Of a DNA stretch of 64,000 bases, positions 34,749 to 44,400 are shown in pieces. Origin of the DNA: Sporobacter sp963663605. GTDB lineage: Bacteria; Bacillota; Clostridia; Oscillospirales; Oscillospiraceae. The position numbers and the translations under genes are program-made. The stretch spans positions 124,001 through 188,000 of the forward strand of contig CAXXVF010000002.1 of assembly GCA_963663605.2 (NCBI GenBank), given 5' to 3'. The notes beneath the pieces were generated by a model. The model had not been told where the DNA came from, ran no database searches, and saw only the letters and a program-made list of their open reading frames with translations. Position 1 is the stretch's first letter. Each line of letters begins with the position of its first letter.

Positions 34749-36410
34749 ATGGGAAACCTGAAAGTATTTTCTGCGGGCGTGGCGGCACATCTTGCCCGGC
34801 AGGCCGCGGAGCGTTACAGGGATGAAAATGGTGAGACTGAAGTCGCGCTTGAGATCGGCGGTTCCACAGCCGGTGTGAAAAAGCTGATCGCCGGTGAAAA
34901 GTACGACGTTATGATACTTGCCGACAGCTCCAATATCGACGCGCTGATGATGCCCGAGTATGCCGACGGATACTGCATATGGGGCGGCAATGAGATGGTC
35001 ATTGCCGGTAATGACATAACAAGCGAAAACTGGAAGGAAAAGCTACTGGCGCCGGAAGCGGTCTTAACGCACCACGACCCCTACGGGGACCCTTCCGGAT
35101 ACCGCGCCGTTATGGCCATGCAGCTGGCAGACAGGGTGGAGCCCGGCCTCTCCGAAAAGCTGCTCGGACATCCCAATTATAAGGGCCTTGACAAAGCGCA
35201 GTATGTAAAGAAGCCCGGGGCACATAAGGGACCTCAGCCGCTGAAGGACGGAGAATATCAGTTCATATACAGAAGCGGCGCGGTGTCGGCGGGGCTAAGC
35301 TTCGCCGCGCTGCCGCCAGAGATGAACTTGGGCAGCCCGATGTACGAAGAGGTATATAATACGGTTTCGTTCCAAATTTCCGAAGGCGTTGCCGTCAGAG
35401 GTACCGCCATATTCCACGCCCTCGTCATCCCCGGGACCGCAGAGAACAGGGCGGAGGCCGAGGCGTTTGCAAAGATATTCCTTGCAAACCGGTTCATGAT
35501 GCACGGTTTCACGCCCGTACAGAGGAAGGTCGGCAGCTGGAGCATCAAGCTGCCGAATATGTGGGATACCGAGGCCAAATATTACAGCCTGATGACGCTG
35601 ATGGAGGTAAACGGCACGAATAAGCAGCTCGACTGCATACCGCTGGAGCCGGACTTCGTTGTTCTCGACTGCGGCTGCGGTCCCGGACGCATTGCCATAC
35701 AGGCAGCAAAGCGCGTCAAAAAGGTGATCTGCCTCGACTCCTCCGAGGGGATGCTCGAAGAGTGCAGGAAAAACTGCGAGGCCGCCGGCGTCAAAAACGT
35801 GGAATATGTGCTTGCCGACTGGCAGGAGGCCGAGCCGGGCAAGACGTTTCCCGAGGTGGACGTCGTCATCCAGTCCAGAGGCGGCGGCGGCCCCAGTGCG
35901 CTTTCGCAGCTGTGCAGAACAGCCAGGAAATATGCAGTGAACATCATATGGGCGCAGGGCGCTCCGAACCTTCCGGAGTCAAGAGGCAAACTTTTTAAAG
36001 ACTGTTTCTCCGCCGAGGCCCTGCAGAAGTATCCGGAGCTGCGCCCGATAGACCGACGGCGCATGCCGCCGCCTCCGGGAAAAGGCATGCGCAGCGGCGC
36101 GCTGTTCGGAGGCAAAGGCCCTGTCGATATGAGCGACAAGCTGCCGATGGCCGGCCCTGTCCTTGCCGCCGAACTCCGGGAAAACGGCATAGAGCCCACG
36201 GTGACGACCATTGACGAGGGATGGGACAAGGTGTTCTCCACAAGAGAAGAGGCGTACGAGGACCTGATCGCGCTGACAAGGCACCCGGAGCTTGTAGATA
36301 TGGAGCAATACAAGAAAAACGTCGATTCATTCCTGACGCCGTGCGACGGGGGATTTTTGTTCTTCCTGCCCACTCAAACGGACGTGACCTGGTTTAAAAC
36401 CAGAGCGTGA
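34749..36410 (+). CDS. Cytoplasmic WtpA/ModA-like binding domain fused to class I SAM methyltransferase
   Basis: A 553-aa fusion with no signal peptide. Residues 1-~270 match tungstate/molybdate-binding proteins of the WtpA type: VFSAGVAAHLARQAAERY, GGSTAGVKKLIAGEKYDVM, DPYGDPSGYRAVMAMQLAD and MNLGSPMYEEVYNTVSFQI are colinear with that family. Residues ~275-553 are a methyltransferase with motif I VVLDCGCGPG (~302-311), acidic motif II LDSSEGML and motif III-like VEYVLADW. Start ATG 34749 has an AAAGGAG site. Binding proteins are normally exported, so an intracellular one joined to a methyltransferase is odd. It may sense or capture an oxyanion and methylate a bound compound, chelator or metal centre; this is inference. 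Confidence 0.8.
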   Translation: MGNLKVFSAGVAAHLARQAAERYRDENGETEVALEIGGSTAGVKKLIAGEKYDVMILADSSNIDALMMPEYADGYCIWGGNEMVIAGNDITSENWKEKLLAPEAVLTHHDPYGDPSGYRAVMAMQLADRVEPGLSEKLLGHPNYKGLDKAQYVKKPGAHKGPQPLKDGEYQFIYRSGAVSAGLSFAALPPEMNLGSPMYEEVYNTVSFQISEGVAVRGTAIFHALVIPGTAENRAEAEAFAKIFLANRFMMHGFTPVQRKVGSWSIKLPNMWDTEAKYYSLMTLMEVNGTNKQLDCIPLEPDFVVLDCGCGPGRIAIQAAKRVKKVICLDSSEGMLEECRKNCEAAGVKNVEYVLADWQEAEPGKTFPEVDVVIQSRGGGGPSALSQLCRTARKYAVNIIWAQGAPNLPESRGKLFKDCFSAEALQKYPELRPIDRRRMPPPPGKGMRSGALFGGKGPVDMSDKLPMAGPVLAAELRENGIEPTVTTIDEGWDKVFSTREEAYEDLIALTRHPELVDMEQYKKNVDSFLTPCDGGFLFFLPTQTDVTWFKTRA

Positions 36411-36430
36411 TAGCTGAAATAAGACCTGAA

Positions 36431-36466
36431 CACAGTAACCGGACTTTTTAAAGCCCGGTTACTGTG
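36431..36466 (+). terminator. Hairpin at the end of the FecCD/MoxR operon
   Basis: Arms CACAGTAACCGG / CCGGTTACTGTG with a further CTTT/AAAG inner stem; weak U-run (TGTTTCC). It lies 20 nt after the fusion gene and ends the operon. Confidence 0.75.
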
Positions 36467-36606
36467 TGTTTCCAGTAAAAAAGTACAGCATAAATTTTGA
36501 TTGAAGTAATGAAAAGGAAAATAAAAACACAAAACCCTGTAACCATTGCACTGCACCAGCGTTAACGGACAAAAAATATAAACCCCAGTCGCAGGATATC
36601 GTAAAA

Positions 36607-37464
36607 TTAAGCAGTCTGACGTCGTTTTTCGAGCGGCGTCAGACTGGTTTTTGTCTGGATACGCTCGTTGTTGTAGAAATCAATGTATTCGCCAATCAGT
36701 TGTCTGGTTTCATCAAAGGTTTTAAGTTTATGTCGGTAAATGCATTCTGTTTTTAGGATCGAGAAGAAATTTTCTGCCATTGCGTTGTCGTAGCAGTTTC
36801 CACGTCTTGACATAGACGGCGTAATACCATACTCTTGAGTCAGGGCATAATATGCTTGTGAGGTATATTGAAACCCTTGGTCGCTGTGGAACTGCAACTC
36901 TGCGGCGACCGCCTCTTTATGCATGGCGTCTCTGATGGTATTACGTACAAGATTGACAGTTTGCTCTGTTCCAGTACGGTATGCCACAATGCTGTTGTCA
37001 TATAGGTCGCGAATTATGGAAAGGTAGAGTACACCTTGGCCGGTATGGATATATGAGATGTCCGTTACCCACTTTGCATTGGGACGATCAGCTATGAAGT
37101 TGCGGTTAAGCAGATTCTCATATTTATGTAGCTGCTGCCCCATATACCTGTACTTTCTACGCCGACGTATCTCCGAGAGAAGGCCATACTTATTCATTGC
37201 CCGTAGAACCGTCTTTGGATTGAAATATAAGGACTTTTCCCGCATCAGCCATATATGAACGCGGCGGTAGCCATAGGTTTTCCCGCAACGCGCTTGACAT
37301 TCTTGTATCATCTTGGCCAACGACTCGTCTTTCTGTGGCATGTCCTTTCTTTTTATATAATCATAGTATCCACTTCGGGATACCTCAAAGAATCTGCACA
37401 TGATCGATACAGGATACTTATCTCTGCGGCTATAGATTACTTCATATTTGAGTGACGGCCTCAC
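36607..37464 (-). CDS. IS3-family transposase OrfB (DDE integrase domain)
   Basis: A 285-aa transposase catalytic protein. An N-terminal HTH_21 segment (YGYRRVHIWLMREKSLYFN) precedes the rve integrase core, with Asp in WVTDISYIH, Asp in FHSDQGFQYTS and Glu in NAMAENFFSILKTE forming the DDE triad; the C-terminal NNERIQTKTSLTPLE is typical. The gene is intact. It starts with ATGA overlapping the orfA stop, so it is made by re-initiation and not clearly by the usual -1 frameshift. Confidence 0.95.
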   Translation of the reverse strand: MRPSLKYEVIYSRRDKYPVSIMCRFFEVSRSGYYDYIKRKDMPQKDESLAKMIQECQARCGKTYGYRRVHIWLMREKSLYFNPKTVLRAMNKYGLLSEIRRRRKYRYMGQQLHKYENLLNRNFIADRPNAKWVTDISYIHTGQGVLYLSIIRDLYDNSIVAYRTGTEQTVNLVRNTIRDAMHKEAVAAELQFHSDQGFQYTSQAYYALTQEYGITPSMSRRGNCYDNAMAENFFSILKTECIYRHKLKTFDETRQLIGEYIDFYNNERIQTKTSLTPLEKRRQTA

Positions 37465-37775
37465 ATCCTTCCAGCGGCGTGAAGAAAATCCCGTAGCAAT
37501 TCATTTTCCATTCTTAAACGATTTATCTCATTCTCCTTTTCCCGTTCGGTTGTAACATGCCCTTTCCTTGGTCTGCCACGGCGTCGTGGAAGTATTCCCG
37601 CATCTACCTTCTTTTGATTTCGTCGCTCCCTCTTTAAAAGCTCTCTTACGGATTCACTATTACGTAAATTAAAATATTCTGCTATTTCTTTATATGTTCT
37701 GCCGCTTTCTCGCTGTTTTTTTACTTCTTCTAATATCTGTTTTCCAAATTGCTTCATACCTTTTTGCCCTGACAT
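37461..37775 (-). CDS. IS3-family transposase OrfA (helix-turn-helix)
   Basis: A 104-aa protein with an HTH region (RTYKEIAEYFNLRNSESVRELLKR across residues ~23-46) and a C-terminal leucine-zipper-like coiled coil (EKENEINRLRMENELLRDFL), which binds the IS ends. The start at 37775 lies 8 nt after a long hairpin that buries the GGGGG likely to serve as ribosome binding site. Confidence 0.9.
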   Translation of the reverse strand: MSGQKGMKQFGKQILEEVKKQRESGRTYKEIAEYFNLRNSESVRELLKRERRNQKKVDAGILPRRRGRPRKGHVTTEREKENEINRLRMENELLRDFLHAAGRM

Positions 37776-37782
37776 AGTACGA

Positions 37783-37823
37783 CCCCCATTCGTAGTTTCA
37801 TTTTCCTACGAATGGGGGTTTTT
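37783..37823. terminator. Hairpin inside the IS end, ahead of orfA
   Basis: Perfect 13-bp stem (CCCCCATTCGTAG / CTACGAATGGGGG), 10-nt loop, followed on the plus strand by TTTTTG. It blocks plus-strand transcription entering the IS, and on the minus strand would hide the orfA ribosome binding site in transcripts that start outside the element. Confidence 0.8.
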
Positions 37824-38160
37824 GTCACTGTCCGTTTTTTCTGGTTCAGTACACATTGTGGCTACAGGGTTTCCTTGTGGCGATATAAATCGGGAATGGA
37901 AGGCCAATTGTGGTGATAGCTGTGGTGATAGATTTTCCGTTGGCTGAAATATGAATCCATGAGGATTATTGGCAATTAAACTAACAGGTTCCTATATCTT
38001 CAAGATAGTTTTTACTAACGTGGTGGCTCAATTTATCTGGCTGTTTTTGGCTCAAAATATTTAGCCGGTCTACCGCCATCAAGAAAAGTATCCAGTGAAA
38101 AACTAATCTGATTTGATCGGATAGAAACGGTGTTAAACTAAATTAATTACCAGCATAAAA

Positions 38161-38201
38161 AATGTCCGGCCGATAACTATTCGGGGTATCGGCCGGACAT
38201 T
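38161..38201 (-). terminator. Hairpin upstream of the S-layer protein gene
   Basis: Perfect 15-bp stem (AATGTCCGGCCGATA / TATCGGCCGGACATT), U-run only on the minus strand (TTTTTT). It may insulate the surface protein gene from the IS region. The rest of 37873-38411 is AT-rich without a convincing gene; the AT-rich tract 38220-38390 presumably contains the promoter. Confidence 0.7.
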
Positions 38202-38411
38202 TGGAACAATGGGAAATAAAGAAAAAAACTCGAAAATTTTTATGACACAACTCCTGATAACATTTATAACAAATTATCTAAATTTAACAAAATATAGCTT
38301 ATTTAGTATTTTGCATGGACATTAGTTAGCATATATAGTATAATTCGGTTGAAATATTGCATCAATTATTAGAAAATATATACAAATATACAAATGAGAG
38401 GACATGGTTTA

Positions 38412-41400
38412 ATGGGAAAAGGGGCTGCAGGAAGGATACTAACGAGGCTGCTTGCCGTTGTAATGGCGGTAGGCTTGTTAATGGGCGGCGTCCTCGAGTG
38501 TGTTTACGCCTACGATTCGACGGATATCACGCTGGATATACCGACGCAGCACGATATCGACGTCGTTTTATCCGTCGGCGACACGGAGCAGAACACCGAT
38601 AGTTTCGAGGCGGACTTAACGACGGCGCTGACCGGACTCGGCATCCCCGAGTCGCGGATAAACATTCAGGCGATTGAGACGTCCGTTACGTCGAGTAATT
38701 CAGCCGACGCAAATGCGATTTTCAATGGTTGGACAAGATACAACGACGCAACAGATGATTGGGCTTTAAAAGAGACGGAAACACCTGCGCCACCTCCGGT
38801 AATTATGAAGACCACCAACTCACAGTGGTCGGGCTTTTACGATCCGAATTTCAATTCAAGTGATTATACGCTTGAGCTGGAAATGGGTTATGCAACGTCG
38901 GATAACGACGATTTGGGCATCACCTTCGGTATGAAGGATTTCACAACGGGTCTTAATGAAAGCCAGAACGGCTATACCTATGTTTTCTGCGGCGGTGAAA
39001 CCACATCATGGCCGTCGGGCAGCGTGAGCATTAAGAACAACTCTCATGCTACCGGACTTTACGAAGTTAACGGAACGTACTTATATCCGCTGGTGGGTAA
39101 TGCAAGCGATACACGTAAAGCAGGTTCATGGTATAAATTTAAACTGGTTGTCAAGGATGACAACGCAAAGATCTACAAAGCCCCCTCACTTACGGACGGT
39201 GGTTATGGCAATTATGTCTTAATCGTCGATTATACCACCGGCGACGGCAGCAATATTGACGGTACATGGGGCTTCTTTGCCAACTCCCAGCCGAACGCCG
39301 CGTTCAGGAACATTACGATGATCACGAGCGCCACCAAGCTGTTCTCCGAAGTCATCCGCGAGCCGGACTGGCGCGACACGGCGCTGCGCTTCGTCGTCAA
39401 CGCCGACGATACCGACGTTGAGGGCCTGGACGACGGCGACGGCGACCTCCCTGAGATTCTCGCCAGAATGGACAATGAGCAGCTGCATTACATCGGTTGG
39501 GGCAGCACAGCCAACCAGGCCCAGGCGAACAGCTTCATCACAAAAATCGACGGCCGGGGCACGTTTGTCAACGGACAGACAAGTACCGGCGCTGAGTCGA
39601 TATCGGCCATCGCGCAGTATATCTATGACCAGTACGCAGCGGAAAACGCGATGGACTCTACCTATCTGACGCTCGGCACGCCCTTTGAGTTCACGGTCAC
39701 GCCCGAATCGGAACTGACCGGAACGGCGGACGGGGACTGGCCGGACGGCAAATGGCGTGTGGTACACGACGGTGACTATTATGAAAACGGTACGGGCACG
39801 GCGGCGTACAGCGGGCAGTATCTGGCGGACATGGACGTATCGCTGGACAAGCCGGGCAAATACGACATTTACTACAAGGACGGGCTGATCAAAACCGTTT
39901 ACGTCCATCGGGCGCCCATCAGCAATTTCACTGTTTCGGTAGATGGTAGCTATAACGTGACGCTGACGGATAACTCCTACGATATCGACAATCAAAGCGC
40001 GGCAGATAAGGGCATTGCCGATGCGGTCTGGAAATGGAAAAACGTAGTCGATTCGGACTGGACGACCGGGCAGCCGAGCGCGTTCAGCGCAGGCCAAAAT
40101 TACATCATCCAGCTGACGGTGCAGGATGATCAGGGCGAATCGAGCATACCGTACTCGCGCTATATATCGACGGAGGCGGAGTCGGCAGCCACAACGCCCA
40201 TCGCGGAGTTTACGATCTCGCCGTCAATAATGTACACGTATAACGGGACGACGCTGACGGTCAACGACACGAGCTACGATCCGGGCGGTGAAAGCATCCC
40301 CACAAAAACGTGGACCGTCAACTATGCCGCCTCGGGTACTCAGCTGTATACAGGCTCGACGCCGAAGACGGATTTTTCCGGGGTGGCCGCCGGCGAGTAC
40401 ACGATCACGCTGGTCGTTCAAAACGCGAGCGGCATAGATTCCGAGCCGTTTTCAAGGACGCTGACCATCGTTGAGGATACGGAAGACCCGACGGTAACGG
40501 CTTCCTCGGAAAGCGGCAGCATCGTGATCGCCGATACCGTCACGCTGACGTACAGCGATACGGGCGGCAGCGATCTCGACTATCAGAAGTATGCGCTGAT
40601 GCCGCCGGAAACCGAACCGGGCGCAGAAGACTGGTCGGCATCGAGCAACAACAACACAAGAAATGTAATTTTCAATCAGTCCGGCACGTGGTACCTGTAC
40701 TATGAAGCGGCGGATAACGCCGGCAATACGCTGTCCGGCCATTTCGGGCCGTATACGGTGACGGACGTCACCCCGCCGACCGACCCGTCAATCACCATGA
40801 CGAAAACGTCGGACGATTCGACCTACGTAAGCGACACTTGGATCGGCGGCGCCGACAGCGTCGCGGTCACGTTATCCGGCTCAACCGACGATTCCGGGTT
40901 CGTCTATTACCAGTATTCCACGGACGACGGAGACACATGGACCGATTCGAGCACGGTGACGATCTCGGATGGTGGCACGACGACACTTCAATACAGAGCA
41001 CGGGACAAATCCAACAACTACAGCGATACGGCGACGGTCGTCATCAAAATAGATAAAACGGCCCCGACCTTTACGGCAAACATCGGCTTGCAAAGCGGCG
41101 ATGAAACAACGGTCGTCACGGCATCAATTACGGACGCCGCCGACGGCCAGACCGCGCTGGCAGCGTCGAATCCGTACAGCATCACGCTGTCGTCCGACGA
41201 TCCCGCCTGGGCTTCCGAAACGGAAACCACCTTTACAACAACGCCCAATACGCAGGTTTCCGTAACATACAGGGTGGCGGATATCGCGGGGAATACCGGT
41301 ACGCAGACAAAGAGCCTTTATACGCAGGCCATGATCCCGGACGTGAGCACGCTGACGGCCAACCCGACCGGGAGCGTATCGCTGAAAGTGGAGGAACACG

Positions 41401-44400
41401 ACAACCCGGATGCAACGTCCTACTATGTACAAAAGGCGATGCAGCCGGACTTCTCGGACGCGGTTATGGCCGCCGACTGGACCAACCCCGGGGCGGATCA
41501 TCTGATCACCATAACAGGGCTGGACCGCAGCACGACCTACTACTTCCGGGTAAAAGCGCGAAATAATGAGAGCACGCCGGTCGAAACAGAATACGGCAGT
41601 ATGACCGGTTCGATCCTGACCATACCGGAAGACGCCGAAGCGCCGGCCGCGACGGCCGTTTCCAGCTCGCGGATCAATCTGGCGTGGTCGGCCGTAACGG
41701 GCGCTGCGTCCTACGATGTATACTACAGCGAAAACGGGACGGACTACACGCTGCTGAAGAATGTGACGGGCACGGCGACGAGCGATGTGGGGCTGTCCCC
41801 GAACACCGGCAGGCAATATCGCATCGTCGCGAAGAATTCCAGCGGCTCCAGTTCCGGTTACAGCGCGGCGTCGTCCATGGCCTATACGTATGCCGTTATG
41901 CCGGGGCTGACCCTGCAGGCGCAGCCGGACGGCAGTATCGACGTCACGATAGATGCAAACGGCAATACGGCGGGCACGGAATACTATATCGAATACGGCG
42001 CCGATCCGGAGCTGACCACATCGTCGAACACGGACTGGTTTACGGGTACGACGAAGAACATAACCGGACTGGATGAGGGAACGAGCTACTATTTCCGCGT
42101 CAAGGCGAGAAACGGCAGCGCCGTTGAAACGACGTTTTCGGACATAGCCGGCACAAAGACGACGCTGTCGCCGCCAACGATAACGTCGGTCGATACGTCG
42201 GTCGACGGTACGACCTTCAAAAACACGGTCACATGGTCGGCCGTCGAAGGCGCGATCAACTACAAAATATACCGGGACGGCGTGTATGTGGGGATTACCG
42301 CAGGCACGACGTATGAGGATGCCGGCGTTAAGGCGAATACGCTGTATGAATACACGGTCACGACGGTAAACACCGGCGGCGAGGGCGCGCAATCCGCGTC
42401 CGATTCCTGCCGGACGCTGGCGGCGTATCCCGCCGCTGTGACGGCGACGGCAAAGACAGGCGACTCGATTACATTGACCATAACGCCGAGCGCCAACGTT
42501 GGGGACAATCAAAAATACAAGCTGACGCTTAAAGACGGCGATACAACGGTCAAGGCCTTTTCATGGTCGAGCAATGTGACGTATGTCATCGTGGGGCTCG
42601 ACGGGGACACCGAGTACGCCGTGTGGGTCGACGCTGCCAACAGCGACGACCTGGCGCGCGGAGAGGTGCATATGCTGGATACCGGCTGCAACCACGCCGT
42701 GTCGGCGTCTCTGAGCGACAATGCCGACGCTGTGCGCTCGGAGGCGGCAGGGTTCAACGATGACTTTGTGCTCAGCCTGAAAGTCTGGGATCCGGACGCG
42801 GACAACGTAACGGTTACAGCAAGCATCAACGGGCTGACCCGGACCGTGACGGCAGCGGTGCCGGCGACGCAGCCGGATTCGGCAAACGTCACGCTCAGCT
42901 GGGATGTCTACAGTCTCAGCGAGGGCAGCTACAGCAATATCGACGTATCCGTCTCCGACGGCTACGATTCGAATACGAGCGTCACCTATACGGGTACGCT
43001 CACGGTTGATAAGACCCCGCCGGTCGTAACCATAACGGGTGATGAAACGATTTACGCCGAGGTGGGCGACGTTTACACGGACGCGGGCGCTACTGTAACG
43101 GGAGACGACGGCAATGGACTGACGACGAATGGCACGGTCGACACGTCGTCAGCGAGGACATACACGATGACCTATAGCGCGTCAGACGACGCGGGTAATA
43201 CGGCATCGGCAACGCGAACGGTATATGTCGTTGAGCCCGTCTCGGAAACAACGATAACGGTCACGGTCCCGCCGGAAGGGATCGGCTCGACGTCGGCGGC
43301 GCTGACCGGCACCGTCACAACGCTCGGTAAAGCCCTGCTGCTGAGTGATTACGGGTACATATACAGCACGGAACCGATCACCGAAGCAACCAATAAACAG
43401 TCATTGGGGCCGAAAACCGATCTGTCCGATTACGCGGCTATGCTCACAGGGCTTACCCCGGGGACGATGTATTACGTGCGCCCATATGTGACGGCGGACG
43501 GTACGACGTTCCTGGGCGCGGAAAAGACCTTTACGACTCTGGCGGCAACCGATGAGACGCAATGGCTGTATATCAGCCCCGTATCCGTCGATAAAACGGA
43601 AGCGGACGGGGACGTGACGTTTACGATAGCGCGGATCGGAGATACGACGGAGGAGCTGAATGTGACGGTCGGCTTTGCCGGCACGGCCACAAGCGCAACG
43701 GACTATACGGTCACCGGCCTGACCGGGAGCGTACTCACGATCCCGGCGGATAATCAAACAGCGGCCTTCACGGTCTCCGTCACGGATGACGGCGCATACG
43801 AGGGTGCCGAGACAGTCGTTATGACGCTTGGGCCGGTCGACGGATACACCATCGCCGACGGGAACGGGACCGCGACGCTTACGATATCAGATAACGACAC
43901 GATGACCCCAAGCAGTGAATGTGACATAACAGCCTTTGCGCTGGCCGGGAAAACGGCGGCCATAACCGGTACGGATATCACGCTGACGGTGCCGACCGGC
44001 ACGGCTCTGGCGGATATCGCGCCCGACACGCTGACGGTATCCGACGGCGCGGCCGTTACGCCGTCCGCCGCTGCGGTGAGAGACTTCACATCGCCCGTGG
44101 CCTATACGGTGACGGCACAGGACGGCACGACCAAGCGGTATGTCGTGACGGTGACGCTGCGGGATCTGTCGACCGACTCGACGCTCAGCAGCCTGACGGT
44201 TAAAGACAGTGACGGGCACGGGCTGACGATTTCACCGCCGTTCTATGCAGACACTACGGAATATTCGCTAAGTGTCGGCTCGGATATCGGTGCACTCGAC
44301 ATACTGGCTGCTGCCAATGATGCCGGCGCGGACGTAACATATTTAGTCAACGGCACAGCCGATACGACGCCCGATTCCATCGCGCTTGACTACGGTAGCA

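Larger units (their letters stand above)
36547..37853 (-). mobile_element. Complete IS3-family insertion sequence (about 1,307 bp)
   Basis: Imperfect terminal inverted repeats: TGCACTGCACCAG at 36547 and, on the minus strand from 37853, TGTACTGAACCAG, both followed by AACGGACA at the same offset. The element is flanked by the 3-bp duplication CAT (36544-36546 and 37854-37856), as expected for IS3. It holds orfA and orfB on the minus strand. Removing it restores a palindrome at the insertion point. Confidence 0.93.

Noticed and set aside
38010..38110. Possible transposase fragment in the gap after the IS element
   Set aside because: Short minus-strand translations look protein-like in two frames, but none is long enough or similar to a family I can name.
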